Shown here: one piece after another, positions 1 to 14,436 of the stretch
Numbering within the stretch: the first letter of the stretch is position 1
How the letters are laid out: every line of letters begins with the position of its first letter
Assembly (NCBI GenBank): GCA_949752795.1
Contig: CATKHW010000008.1
Coordinates: 186,001-250,000 of the forward strand
Reading direction: 5' to 3'
Source of the DNA: Hyperoodon ampullatus
Lineage: Eukaryota; Chordata; Mammalia; Artiodactyla; Ziphiidae
DNA length: 64,000 bases
The notes under the pieces: model-generated
Told to the model about the DNA's origin: nothing
The model's database searches: none
The model's input: the letters and a program-made list of their open reading frames with translations, nothing else
Made by a program: the position numbers and the translations under genes

Positions 1-1168
1 TGTTCCATGACCTCTGTCATCACAATGCTCCATGACGCCTGTCATCAGAATGCTCCTTGCCCCTTGTCATTACGGTGCTCCATGATGCTCGTCAACACAG
101 TTATCCATTTTTCTTCTCATCACAGTGCTCCATGGTGTTGCGATCACAATGCTCCATTCCCTGGTCATAACAATGCTCCATGTCCCTTGTCATCACAATT
201 CTCCACGTTCTTGTCATCACAATGCTCCATGACACTTCTCATCACAATTTTACATGCTCTTGTCATCACAATTCTCCATGCACCTGTCATCGAAATGTCC
301 CATGACACCTGTCATAGCAAGATCCATGGCTTTGTCATAAAAATGCTTCATACCTTGTCATCAAAATTCTCAATGCCCGTTTTCATCACAATGCTCCATG
401 ACCCTTGTTATCACAATGCTCCAAGCCCTTGTCATCAAATTGCTCCATTACCTTTGTGATCAAAATCCTCCATGACACTTGGCGTCACAATGCTCCATGC
501 CCTTTTCATCACAATTCGCCATGCCCACTGTCATCACAATAATCCATAAAACTTGTTACACCAATTTTCCATGCCACTGTCTTCACAATGCTCCATGCCC
601 TTGTCATCACAAAACTACATGACGCATGTCATCAGAATGCTCCATTGCCTTCTTATCACAATGCTCCATGCCCATGTCATCATAATGCTCCAAAACCACT
701 TTAATCACAATGCTCCATGCCACTTTTCATCTCAATTCTCCATGAACCCTGTCATCAAAATGCACCATGCCCAACATCATAATGCTTCATGCTATTGTCA
801 TCACAATGAAATCAAAATGATCCATGACATCTGTCATCACCATGCTCCAAACCCTGGTTATCACAATGTTCCATAACACTTGTCATGACAGCGCCCCATG
901 ACGCTCGTCATTACAATTATACATGGTTTTCTCATCACAATGCTCCATGACCTTTGTCATCACAATGCTCAATACACTTGTCATCACAATGCTCCATGAC
1001 CCATGTCATCACAATGCTCCATGACCCATCTCATCACAATGCTCGATGACCCTTGTCATCACAATGTTCCAAGCCCTTGTTATCAAAATGCTCCATTACC
1101 TTTGTCATCACAATCTTCCATGACACTTGGTATCACAATGCTCCATGCCATTGTCATCACAATGGACA

Positions 1169-1182
1169 ATGACATATGTCAT
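1169..1182. repeat. Perfect 14-bp palindrome in a landmark satellite monomer
   Basis: ATGACATATGTCAT is a perfect inverted repeat formed where one variant monomer meets the next. The same 14-mer recurs in the left arm at 8849-8862, 16946-16959, 25058-25071, 28202-28215 and 31838-31851. It is usually preceded by AATGGACA and followed by a monomer ending CTCCCTGACACC, so it marks one position in the higher-order repeat. In the right arm the cognate reads GACATAGGTCAT, which breaks the symmetry (55313, 58557, 61160, 62089). Confidence 0.9.
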
Positions 1183-4100
1183 CACAATGCTCCCTGACAC
1201 CTGTCTTCACAATACTCCATGACCTTGTCATCACAATGTTCCATGCCCTTGTCATCACAATGCTCAATTACCCATGTCATCAAAATGCTCCGTGACTCCA
1301 GTCATCACAATGCTTCATGACTTTTGTCATCACAAAGCTCCATGCCCACTGTCATCACAATAATCCATGAAACTTGTCTGACCAATTGTCCATGCCCCCG
1401 TCACACAAGGCTCTGTGATCTTTGTCACCACAATGCTCCATTAATATTTCATCACAATGCTCTGTGTCCCTTGTCATCACCATGCTCCATGCCTTTGTCA
1501 GCACAATGCTCCATGACACTTGTCATCAAAATGCTCCATGCACTTGTTAGCACAATGCTCCATGACCCCTGCCAACACAATTCTCCGTGACTCCAGTCAT
1601 CACAGTGCTTCATGACCTTTGTCAACACAATGGTCCATGCCCTCTTCACACAAGGTTCTGGGACCTTTGTCATCACAATGCTCCATGCCCACTGTCATCA
1701 CAATAATCCATGAAACTTGTCAGATATATTTTCCATGCCCCTGTCATCACATTGCTCCCTGCCCTTGTCATCAAAATGCTCCATGACCCCTGACATCACA
1801 ATGTTCCATAACCACTGTCACAAAATGCTCCATGACCCATTTCATCACAACGATTCATGACCACTGATATCACAATGTTCCATAACGCCTGCCATCAAAA
1901 TAATCCATGACGTTTTTCATCAAATTGCTCCATGACCCTTTCGTCACAATGCTCCCTGCCATTCTCATCACAATGCACCACGCCCTTGTTATTAAAATGC
2001 CCAATGAAGTTTTTCATCACAAAGCTCCATGACCCTTGGCATCACAATGCTCCATGCCATTGTCATCACAATGCTCAATGAAATCTCTCATCACATAGCT
2101 CCATGTCCTTGTCATCACAATGCTCAATTACAGCTGTCATAACAATGTGCCATGACCCCTGCCATCACAATGTTCCACGGCCTTGTCATCACAACGCTCC
2201 ATGACCCTTGTCATCACAATGCTCCAAGACCTCTGTAATCACAATTCTCCATGCCACTTTTCATCTCAATTCTCCATCAACCCTGTCATCACAATGCACC
2301 ATGCCCATCATCATAATGATTCATGCAGTTGTCATCACTATGAAATCAAAATGCTCCATGACCTCTGTCATCACAAAGCTGCAAACCCTTCTGATCACAA
2401 TGTTCCATGACACTTGTCATCACAATGCTCCATGACGCTCTTCTTCGCAATTATGCAAGGTCTTCTCATCACAATGCTCCATGACCTTTGTCAACACAAT
2501 GCTCAATACACTTGTCATCACAATGCTCCCTGACACTTGTCATCACTATGCTCCTTGAACACTGTCATGACAAGGCTCCATGCCTTTTTCATCACAATGA
2601 TCCATTCCCTTTTCATCACAATGCTCCAAGACCCCTGTTATCACAATGCTCCGTGATTCCAGTCATCAAAATGCTTCATGACGCTTGTCATCACAGTGGT
2701 CCATGACCTCGTCACACAAAGCTCTGTGACCTTTGTCACCAAAATGTTCCATGAAATTTTTATCACAATGCTCTGTGACCCTTGTCATCACAAAGCTCCA
2801 TGCCTTTGTCAGCACAATGCTCCATGACGCTTTTCATCACAATGCTCGATGCGCTTGTCAGCACAATGCTCCATAACCCATGTCATCACAATGAACCATG
2901 CGCTTGTCATCACAATGCTCCACATCCTTGTCATCAAAATGCTCCATAAACCTTGTCATCACAATGCTCCATGCACTTCTCCTCAAAATGCCTTCTCACC
3001 ACTGATATCACAATGTTCCATCACTAGACATCACAATACTCCCTCAACCCTGTCATCACAATGTTCCATTACCCCTGTCATCACAGTGCTCCATGCCATT
3101 ATCATCACAATGCTCCATGACACCTGACATCATAAAGTTCCATAACCCCTGTAATCAAAATGCTCCATGACCCTTTTCATCACAAAGCTCCATGATCCCT
3201 CACAACACAATGTTCTATAACCCCTGTCATCAAAATGTTCCATGACCCTTTTCATCAAATTGCTCTATGACCCTGTCATCACAATGCTCCCTGCCCTTCT
3301 CATCACAATGCACCAGGCCCTTGTCATCAAAATGCTCCATGACATTTGTCATCACAAAGATCCATGACCCTTGGCATCACAATGCTCCCTTCCATTATCA
3401 TCACAATGCTCCATGGACCCTCTCATCACATTGCTCCATGAACTTGTCATCCCAAATCTCCATGACGCTTGTCATCACAATGCTCGATGCCCTTCTCATC
3501 ACAATGATCCATGCAATTGTCATTACAATCCTGCATGATCTATATATCACAGTGTTCCGTGCCCTTGTCATCACACTGCTCCATGCCCACTCTCTTCACA
3601 ATAATCCATGAAACATTTCAGACCATTTCCCCATGTCCTTGTCATCACAATGCTCCATTACCCCTGTCATAAAAATGCTCCATGATCCCTGCCATCACAA
3701 GATTCCACGGTCTTGTCATCACAAGCCTCCATGACCCTTGTCATCACAATGTTCCAAGACCCCTGAAATCACAAATCTCGATGCCCTTGTCATCAAAAAG
3801 CTCCATGACGCATGTCATCAGAATGCTCCATGGCATTCTCCTCACAGTGCTCCATGCCCTTGTCATCACTATGCTCCAACACCCCTGGAATCACAATGCT
3901 CCAAGCCCCTTTTCATCTCAATTCTCCATCAACCCTGTCATCACAATTTACCGTGCCCATCACCATAATATTTCATGCTTTTGTCATCACAATGAAATCA
4001 AAATGCTCAATGACGACTGTCATTACAATGCACCAAATCCTTGTGATCACAATGTTCCATAACACTTGTCATCACAATGCCCCATGACGCTGGTCATCAC

Positions 4101-7100
4101 AATTAGCCATGGTCTTCTCTCACAATGCTCCAAGCCCTTGTCATCAGAATGCTCCATTACATTTGTCATCACAATCCTCCATGACACTTGGCTTCACAAT
4201 TCTCCATGCCATTGTCATCACAATGCACCGTGACATATGTCATCACAATGCTCCCTGACACCTGTCTTCACCATACTCAATGACCTGGTCATATCAATGC
4301 TCCATGCCGCTGTCATCACAGTGCGCCATGCCCACTATCTTCACAATAATCAATGAAAGATGTCAGACCAATTCTCCATTCTCCTGTCATCACAATGCTC
4401 CATGCCTTTGTAATCACAATTGTCCGTGACTCCAGTCATCACAATGCTTCATGACCTTTGTCCTCACAATGGTCCATAACCTCGTCATCACAGGGCTCTG
4501 TGAACTTTGTCAACATAATGCTCCATGAACTTTTCATAACAATGCTCTGTGACCCTTGTCATCACAATGCTCCATGCCTTTGTCAGCAGAGTGCTCCATG
4601 ACCCTTGTCATCACAATGCTCCATGGGCTTGTCAGAACAATGCTCCATGACACTTGTCATCACAATGTTCCACAACTTTGTCATCACAATACTCTATAAA
4701 CCTTGTCATCAGAAAGCTCCATGCACTTCTCATCAAAATGCTCTTTCACCGCTGATATAAAAATGTTCCATCACTAGTCATTACAATACTCCCTCAGGCC
4801 TGTCATGACAATGTTCCACCTCCTTGTCATCACAAGGCTCCATGACCCTTGTCATCACAATGCTCCAAGACCACTGTAATCACAATGCTGCATGCTCTTG
4901 TCATCACATAGTTCCATGACGCTTGTCATCAGACAGCTCCATGGCCATAGCATCACAATGTTCCATGCCCTTTTCATCACAATGCTCCAAGACACCTGTA
5001 ATCACAATGCTCCATGCCCCTTTTCATCTCAATGCTCCATGAACTCTGTCATCACAATGAACCATGCCCATCATCATAATGCTTCATGCTATTGTCATAA
5101 CAATGAAATCAAAATGCTCCATAAACACTGTCATCACAATGCTCCAAACCCTTGTGTTCACAATGTTCCATAACACTTGTCATCACAACTCCCCATGACG
5201 CTCATCATCACAATTATCCATGGTCTTCTCATCACAATGCTCCATGACCTTTGTCATCACAATGCTCAATACATTTGTCATCACAATGCTCCCTGACACT
5301 TGTCGTCAGTATGCTCCTTGAACCCTCTCATGACAAGGCTCCATGCTTTTCCATCACAATCATCCATGCCCTATTCATCACAATGCTCCAAGTCCCCTGT
5401 TATCACAATGCTCCATGCCCCTTTTCATCAGAATGCTCCATGATACTTGTCATCAAAAGGCTACATGGTCTTCTCCTCACAATGCTCCAGGAACTTGTCA
5501 TCACAATGCTCCTTTCCATTGTCAACACAATGCTCCATGACCCCTGCCATCATAATACTCAATGAATATTTTCAGCCCAATGCTCCATGAAATTCTGATT
5601 ACAATGCTCCATGACCCCTGTCATCACAATGTTCCATGACCACAGTCATCACAACGCTCCATGACACCAGACAACACAATGATCCGGGAACCTTGTAATC
5701 AAAATGCTCCATGACACTTGTCATCAGAATGATCCATGCCCTTGCCATCCCAATGCTTCATGACCCCTGTAATCACAATGCTCCATGATGCATGTCATCA
5801 CAGTGCTCCATTACACTTGTCATCAAAATGCTCCATGCATTTGTCAGCAAAATACTACATTACATTTTCATCACAATGCTCCATGCCTTTGTCAGCACAA
5901 TGCTCCATGACAGGTTTCATCGCAATGCTTCAGGCCCCTGTCAGCATAGTGCTCCGTGACCCTTGTCATCACAATGCTCCAAGCCGTTGTCATCACAATG
6001 CTCCATTACCTTTGTCATCACAAACCTCCATGAAAATTGGCATCACAATACTCCATGGCATTGTCATCACAATGGGCCACGAATTATGTCTTCACAATGC
6101 TCCCAGACACCTGTCTTCACAATACTGCATTACCTTGTCATCACCATGCTTCATGCCCTTGTCATCACAATGCACCATTCCCACTGTCATTCCAGTAATC
6201 CATGAAACTTGTAAGACCAATGTTCCATGCCCCTGTCTTCACAATGCTCCATGCACTTGTCTTCACAATGCTCCATGACCCGTCATCACAATGCTACATG
6301 ACCCCTTTCATCACAATGCTCCATGCTCCTTGAAATCAAAATGATCCATGACCTCTGTCATCACAATGCTCCAAACCCTTGTGATCACATTGTTCCACAA
6401 CACTTGTCATCACAACGCTCCATGATGCCTGTCATCACAATACTCCATGCCCGTGTCATCACAATGCTCCATGAGCTTTGTCATCACAATGTTCAATACA
6501 CTTGTCATCACAAGTCTCTGTGACCTTTGTCACCACAATGCTCCATGAACTTTTCATCACGATGCTCTGTGACCTTTGTCATCACAATGCACTATGCGTT
6601 TCTCAGCACAATGTTCCGTGACCCTTGTCATCACAATGCTCCATGCACTTGTCATTAAAATGCTCCATGATCTTTGTCATCACCAAGCTCCATGACCCTT
6701 GGCATCAGAATGATCCATGCCATTGTCATCACAATGCTTCCTGAAGCCTCTCATCACATTGCATCCATGTCCTTATCATCACAAAACTCCACGATGATTG
6801 TCATCAAAATGAACGATTCCCTTCTCATCACAATGTTCCATGTCCTTGTCAATACAATTCTCCATGACCCATGTATCACAGTGTTCCTTTCCCTTGTCAT
6901 CATAATGCTCCATGCCCACTCTCATCACAATAATCCATGAAAAGTTTCAGACCAATGTTCCATAAACTTGTAATCACAATGCTCCATTACCCCTGTCATG
7001 ACAATGCTCCATAACCCCTGCCATCAAAATGTTCCACGGCCTTGTCATCACAAGGCTCCATAACCCTTGTCATTACAATGATCCAAGACCCCTGTAATCA

Positions 7101-10100
7101 CAATGCTCCATGCCTTTGTCATCACACAGCTCAATGACGCATGTCATCAGAATGCTCCATGGCTTTCTCATCACAATGTTCCATACCCTTGCCATCACAA
7201 TATTCCATTACCCCTGTCATAACAACGCTTCATGACCACTCTCATAATGATGTTCCACGGCCTTGTCATCACAATGCTACATGAACCCTGTCATCACAAT
7301 GCTCCGTGACTCCAGTCATCACAGTGCTTCATGAACTTTGTCATCACAATGGTCCATGCCCTCATCATCACAATTCTCTGCGACCTTTGTCACCACAATG
7401 CTCCATGAACTTTTCATCACAATGCTCTCTGACCATTGTCATCACAATGCTCTATGCCTTTCTCAGCACAATGCTCCATGACCCTTGTCATCACAGTGCT
7501 CCATGAGCTTCTCAGCACATTGCTCCATGACCCATGTTATCAAAATGTGCCATGCGCGTGTCATCACTGTGCTCCACAATATTGTCATCACAATGCTCCA
7601 TAAGCCTTGTCATCAATATGCTCCAGGCACTTCTCAACAAAATGCTCTCTCACAACTGATATCACTATGTTACATCACAAGTCATCACAATACTCCCTCA
7701 CCCCTGTCATCACAATGTTCCATGACCCCTGTCATCACATTGCTACATGCACTTATCATCACAATGTTCGATGACCCCTGACATCACAATGTTCCATAAC
7801 CCCTGTCATCAAAATCTTCCATGACCTTTTTCATCAAATTGCTCCATGACCCTGTCATCACAATGCTCCCTTCCCTTCACAACACAATGCACCACGAACT
7901 TGTCATCAAAATGCTCCATGACATTTGTCGTCACACATCTCCATGACAATTGGCATCACAATGCTCCATGTCATTGTGATCACAGTGCTCCATGAACCCT
8001 CTCATCACATTGTTCCATGCCATTGTCATCACAAAGCTCCAAGACGCTTGCCATCACAATGCTCGATGCCCTTCTCATCACAATGCTCCATGTCCTTGTC
8101 ATTATAATCCTCCATGACCCATGTATCACAGTGTTCCTTGACCTTGTCATCAGAATGCTCCATGCCCACTCTCATCACAATAATCCATGAAACTTTTCAG
8201 ACCAATGCTCCATGCCCGAGTCATCACAGTGCTCCATTACACCTGTCATAACAATGCTCCATGACCCCTGCTATCACAATGATCCATGGTCATTTAATCA
8301 CAAGGCTCCATGACTCTTGTCATCACAATGCTCCAAGACCCCTGTAATCACAATGCTCCATGCAATTTTCATCACAAAGCTCCTTGACGCATGTCATCAG
8401 AATGCTCTATGGCCTTCTCATCACAATGTTCCATGCCCTTGTCATCACAATGCTCCAAGTCCCCTGTATTCACAATGCTCCATGCCCTTGTCATCACAAA
8501 GATCCATTACGCATGTCATCAGAATGCTCCTTGGCCTTCTCATCACAATGCTCCATGCCCTTGTCATCACAATGTTCCAAGACCCCTGTAAACACAATGC
8601 TCCATAGCTCTTTTCATCAGTATGGTCCATGAGACTTGTCATCACAAGGCTCCATGATCTTCTCAACACAATGCTCCAGGACTTTGTCATCACAATGTTT
8701 CACGACCTTCTCATCAAGATTCTAAATGGCCCTTGTGATCATAATGTTCCAAGCCCTAATCATCACAATGCCCCATTATCTTTGTTATCACATTCCTCCA
8801 TGACACTTGGCATCACAATGCCCCACGCCATTGTCATTGCAATGGAACATGACATATGTCATCACAATGCTCCCTGACACGTGTCTTCACAATACTCCAT
8901 GACCTTTACATCACAATGCTCCATGCCCTTGTCAGCACAATCCGCCATGCCGAATGTCATCACAATAATCCATGAAACTTGTCAGACCAATGCTCCATGC
9001 CCTTGTCATCACAATGCTCCATGCCCTTTTCATCACAGTTCTCCATGACCCCACACATCATAATTCTCCGTGAATCCAGTCATCACAATGCTTTATGACC
9101 ATTGTCATCACAATGGTCCATTCCCTCATCATCACAGTTCTCTGTAACACGTTTCATCACAATGCTCCATGCATTTGTAAGCATAATGCTCCATGACCCT
9201 TGTCATCACAATGATCCATGCGCTTGTCAGCACAATGCTCCACAACCTTATCATCACAACACTCCATAAACCTTGTCATCACAATGCTCCTTGCACTTCT
9301 CATCTAAATGCTCTCTCACCACTGATATCACAATGTTCCATTACTACTCATCACAATACTCCCTCACCCCTTTCATCACAATGTTCCATGACCCCTATCA
9401 TCAAAATGCTACATGTCCTTATCATCATAATGCTCCATGACCACTGACATCACAATGTTCCATAACCCTATCATGAAAATGTTCCCTGTCAATTTTCATC
9501 AAATTGCTACATGACCCTGTCATCACAATGCTCCCTGCCATTCTCATCACAATGCACAACGCTCTTGTCATCAAAATGCTCCATGACCTTTGTCATCACA
9601 AACTCCATGACCCTTGGCATCACAATGCTCCATGCCATTGTCATCACAATGCTCCATGAAACCTATCATCACATTGTTCCTTGCTCTTGCCATCACAAAG
9701 CTCCATGATGCTTGTCATCACAATGCTCGATGCCTTTCTCATCACAGTGATCCATGCCCTTGTCATTACAATCCACTATGACCCATGTATCACTGTCGTT
9801 CTGTGCCCTTGTCATCACAATGCTCCATGCCCACTCTCATCACAATAATCCATGAAACTTTTCAAACCAATACTCCATGCCCTTTTCATCACAATGCTCC
9901 ATTACCCCTGTCATAATAATGCTCCATGCCCCCTGCCATCACAATGTTCCACGGTGTTGTCATCACAAGGCTCCATGACCCTTGTCATAACAATGCTCCA
10001 AGACCCCTGTAATCACAATGCTCCATGCCCCTTTTCATCAGAATGCTCCATGAGACTTGTCATCACAATGCTCCATGGTCTTCTCATCACGATGCTCCAG

Positions 10101-10835
10101 GACATTGTCATCCCAATGCTCCATTCCCTTGTCATCACAATGCTCCATGACCCCTGCCATCACAATACTCAAGGAATATTGTCAGCTCAGTGCTCCATGA
10201 AATTCTCATCACAATGCTCCATGACCCCTGTCATCACAATGCTCCATAACCACAGTCATCACAACGCTCCATGACACCAGACAACACAATGATCTGGGAA
10301 TCTTGTCATCGAAATGCTCCATTACACTTGTCATCACAATGATCTATGCCCTTGCCATCCCAATGCTCCATGACCCCTGTAATCACAATGCTCCATGACG
10401 CTTGTCATCACAATGCTCCATGACACTTGTCATCAAAATGCTCCATGTATTTGTCAGCAAAATGCTACATGACCTTGTCATCACAATGCTCCATGTGCTT
10501 GTCATCACAATACTCAATTCCCATTGTCATCAAAATCCTCCATGAACTTTGGGTTCACATTGCTTCATGCCCTTGTCATCACAATGCTCCATGCTCCTTG
10601 AAATGAAAATGATACATGACTTCTGTCATCACAATGTTCCATAACACTTGTCATCATTACACTCCATGATGCCTGTCATCACAGTGCTCCATGAAATTTG
10701 TCATCACAATGCTCAATACACTTGTCATCACAATGCTCCCTGAGACTTGTCATCAGAATGCTCCTTGAACTCTGTCATGAAAAGGCTCCATGCCTTTTTC
10801 ATCACAATGCTCCATGCCATTGTCATCACAGTACT

Positions 10836-11293
10836 CCACAAGCTTATCATCAGAATGCTCCGTGACCCTTGTCATCACAGTGCTCCATGACCCCTGTCAT
10901 CACAATGTTCCATGACCCTTGTCATCACAATGCTTCATGACAACTGTCATCAGAATGCTCCATGCCCCTTGTCATTACAGTGTTCCATGAGGCTCGTCAT
11001 CACAGTTATTCATGGCCTTCTCATCACAGTGCTCCACGGTCTTGCTATCACAATGCTCCATTCCCTGGTAATCACAATGCTCCATTCCCTTGTAATAACA
11101 ATGCTCCATGTCCCTTGTCATCAGAGTTATCCACGTCCTTGTCATCACAATGCTCCATGACACTTCTCATCACAATGTTACATGCACTTGTCATCAAAAT
11201 TTTCCATGAAATTGTCATCTAAATGCCATATGAACCCTGTCATAGCAAGCTCTATGCCTTTGTCATCAAAATTCTTCACGACATTGTCATCAA
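10836..11293 (+). repeat. Higher-order satellite block, earlier copy of 13943-14400
   Basis: This run of variant monomers matches 13943-14400 at a constant offset of 3,107 bp, checked at CCACAAGC (10836/13943), GGCTCG (10991/14098) and CTTCACG (11274/14381). The block includes the landmark TCATAGCAAGC. Here the satellite continues uninterrupted after GTCATCAAA (to about 11294), whereas the later copy is broken at the equivalent base by a fragment of the 1.74-kb unit. This copy therefore shows the uninterrupted form of the site. Confidence 0.85.
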
Positions 11294-13942
11294 AATTCTC
11301 AGTGTCCATTGTCATCACAATGCTCCATGACACTTGTCATCGAAATGCTCCATGCATTTGTCAGCAAAATGCTCCATGCGCTTGTCATCACAAAGCTCCA
11401 TGCGCTTGTCATCACAATACTCCATTCCCATTGCATCAAAATCCTCCATGAACCTTGGGTTCACATTGCTTCATGCCCTTGTCATCACAATGATCCATGC
11501 TCCTTGAAATGAAAATGATACATGACTTCTCTCATCACAATGCTCCAAAGCCTTGTGATCACAATGTTCATAACACTTGTCATCATAACGCTCCATGATG
11601 CCTGTCTTCACAATGCTCCATGAAATTTGTCATCACAATGCTCAATACACTTGTCATCACAATGCTCCCTGAGACTTGTCATCAGAATGCTCCTTGAACA
11701 CTGTCATGAAAAGGCTCCATGCCTTTTTCATCACAATGCTCCATGACCTTTTCATCAAAATGCTCCATGCCATTGTCATCACATTACTCCACAAGCTTGT
11801 CATCAGAATGGTCCATGACACTTGTCATCACAATGATCCATGACACCTGTCATCACAATGCTCCATGCCCCTTGTCATTACAGTGCTCCATGATGATCCT
11901 CATCACAATTATCCGTGGTCTTCTCATAACAATGCTCCACGGTCTTGTCATCCCAATGCTCCATGCCCTGGTCATAACAATTCTACATGTCCTTTTCATC
12001 ACAATTCTCCATGACACTTCTCATCAAAATGTTACATGCTCTTGTCAATACAATTCTCCATGCACTTGTCATCGCAATGCTCCATGACCCCTGTCATAGC
12101 AAGTTCCATGCGCTTGTCATCACAATGCTTCACGACCTTGTCATCAAAATTCTCAAAGGCCCTTGTCATCACAATGCTCCATGATGTTGTCATCACAATG
12201 CTTCATGACCTTGTCATCACGAAGCTCCAAGCCCTTGTCATCACAATGCTCCATTACCTTTGTCATCACAATCCTCCATGACACTTGGCATTCCAGTGCC
12301 CCATGCCATTCTCATCACAATGGACCATGACATATGTCACCCCAATACTCCCTGACACCTGTCTTCACAATACTGTATGACCTTGTCATCACAATGCTCC
12401 ATGCCCTTGTAATCACAATGTTCCATGCCCACTGTCATCACAATAATCCATAAAACTTGTCAGAGCAATGCTCTATGCCCATGTCATCACAATGTTCCAT
12501 TCCCGTGTCATCACAATGCTCCGTGACTCCAGTCATCACAGTGCTTTATGAACTTTGTCATCACAATGGTCCATGCTTTCATCATCACAAGTCTCTGTGA
12601 CTTTGTCACCACAATGCTCCATGAACTTTTCATAACAATGCTCTCTGACCCTTGTCATCAAAATGCTCTATGCCGTTCTCAGCACAGTGCTCCATCCCCC
12701 TTTTCATCACAATGCTCCATGTGCTTGTCAGCACATTGCTCCATGACCCATGTTATCACAATGTGCCATGCGCTTGTCATCACAATGCTCCACAACCTTG
12801 TCATCACAATGCTCCATAAACCCTTGTCATCACAATGCTCCATGCACTTCTCAACAAAATGCTCTCTCACAACTGATATCACTATGTTCCATCACTAGTC
12901 ATCACAATACTTCCTCACCCCTGTCATCACAATGTTCCATGACCCCTGACATCACTATGTTCCATAACCCCTGTCATCAAAATGCTCCATGACCCATTTC
13001 AGCGAAATGCTCCGTGACCCCTGACATCACAATGTTCCATAACCCATATCATCAAAATCTTCCATGACCCTTTTCATCAAATTGCTCCTCGACTCTGTCA
13101 TCACAATGCTCCCTTACCTTCACAACACAATGCACCACGCCCTTGTCAAAAAATGCTCTATGACATTTGTCGTCACATATCTCCATGACACTTGGCATCA
13201 CAATGCTCCATGCCATTGTCATCAAGATGATCCATGAACCCTCTGATCACATTGTTCCATGCTCTTGTCATCACAAAGCTCCATGACATTTGTCATCACA
13301 ATGCTCGATGCCCTTATCATCACAAAGCTCCATGCCCTTGTCATTACAATCCTCCATGACCAATGTATCACAGTGTTCCGTGCCCTTGTCATCACAATGC
13401 CCCATGCCCACTCTCATCACAATAATCCATGAAATTTTCAGAACAATGCTCCATGCCCTTGTCATCACAATGCTCCATGACGCCTGATATCACAATGTTC
13501 CATAACACCTGGCATCAAAATGCTTCATGACCCTATTCATCACAAAGCTCCATTACCCCTGACATCACAATATTCCATATCCCCTGTCGTTCAAAATGAT
13601 CCATGACCCTTTTCATCAAATTGTTCCATGACCCTGTCATCACAATGTTCCCTGCAGCTCTCATCACAATGCACAACGCCATTGTCATCAAAATGCTCCA
13701 TGACCTTTGTCATCACAAAGGTCCATGACTCTGGTCATCACAATTTTCCATGGTCTTCTCATCACAATGCTCCATGACCTTTGTCATCACAATGCTCAAT
13801 ACACTGGTCATCACAATGCTCCCTGACACTTGTCATCAGTATGCTCCTTGAACCCTCTCATGACAACGCTCCATGCCTTTTTCATCACAATTATCCATGC
13901 CCTTTTCATCACAATGCTCCATGCCATTGTCATCAAAATACT

Positions 13943-14400
13943 CCACAAGCTTATCATCAGAATGCTCCGTGACCCTTGTGATCACAATGCTCCATGACCC
14001 CTGTCATGACAATGTTCCATGACCCCTGTCATCACAATGCTCCATGACAAAAGTCATCAGAATGCTCCATGCCCCTTGTCATTACAGTGCTCCATGAGGC
14101 TCGTCATCACACTTATTCATGGCCTTCTCATCACAGTGCTCCACGGTCTTGCTATCACAATGCTCCTGTCCCTGGTAATCACAATGCTCCATTCCCTGCT
14201 AATAACAATGCTCCATGTCCCTTGTCATCAGAATTCTACACGTCCTTGTCATCAAAGTGCTACATGACACTTCTCATCACAATGTTACATGCACTTGTCA
14301 TCAAAATTTTCCATGAAATTGTCATCTCAATGCCATATGACCCCTGTCATAGCAAGCTCCATGCCTTTGTCATCAAAATTCTTCACGACATTGTCATCAA
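13943..14400 (+). repeat. Higher-order satellite block ending at the 14.4-kb scar
   Basis: Counterpart of 10836-11293 at an offset of 3,107 bp. Its last bases, GTCATCAAA, abut the foreign 35-bp fragment at 14402. Beyond the fragment the satellite does not resume in phase. It restarts with TCAGAATGCTCCA, which aligns about 380 bp back, at 14057. The block is thus cut and partly repeated at the scar. Confidence 0.85.
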
Positions 14401-14401
14401 A

Positions 14402-14436
14402 CATGTTTACATTTCCTTCATAAGTGATATCTTATG
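14402..14436. repeat. Isolated 35-bp remnant of the 1.74-kb L1-derived unit
   Basis: CATGTTTACATTTCC followed by TTCATAAGTGATATC and CTTATG is not satellite. It equals 50663-50697, the last 35 bases of the L1-derived block, including ATTTCC where the full units read AGGACC. The identity continues through the junction into satellite for a further 15 bases (14437-14451 equals 50698-50712). In L1 terms this is the end of ORF2 in antisense orientation. It is too short to be an independent insertion and shares an exact breakpoint with the distant edge, so common descent is the simplest reading. Confidence 0.95.

Larger units (their letters stand above)
1..14401 (+). repeat. 25-bp satellite array, left arm, first part
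   Basis: Continuous head-to-tail tandem repeat with a 25-bp period (24 bp in places). The core reads TGTCATCACAATGCTCCAT, followed by about six variable bases such as GACCCT, GCCCTT or GACACT. Most monomers differ from the core at several positions, so the array is old at monomer level, yet specific runs of variant monomers recur kilobases apart, for example the run containing CATCACTAGTCATCAC near 3020, 9340 and 12890. The plus strand is poor in G and rich in C throughout. No unique sequence, RNA gene or credible coding region is seen. The window starts inside the array. Confidence 0.95.

Noticed and set aside
5680..5700. Possible CENP-B box, suggested by GATCCGGGAA in a variant monomer (also near 21300 and 51860)
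   Set aside because: The rest of the 17-bp CENP-B box, with its TTCG and spaced CGGG core, is not present. Centromere identity cannot be claimed from this.
5736..6278. 180-codon open frame in the satellite
   Set aside because: Same explanation as other satellite frames: it runs only because several neighbouring monomers read CCATGC instead of CCATGA. A second overlapping frame covers the same bases.
1..14401. CRISPR array, because of short regular repeats
   Set aside because: Repeats are contiguous with no unique spacers, are imperfect throughout, and lie in a vertebrate-type context with L1 sequence.
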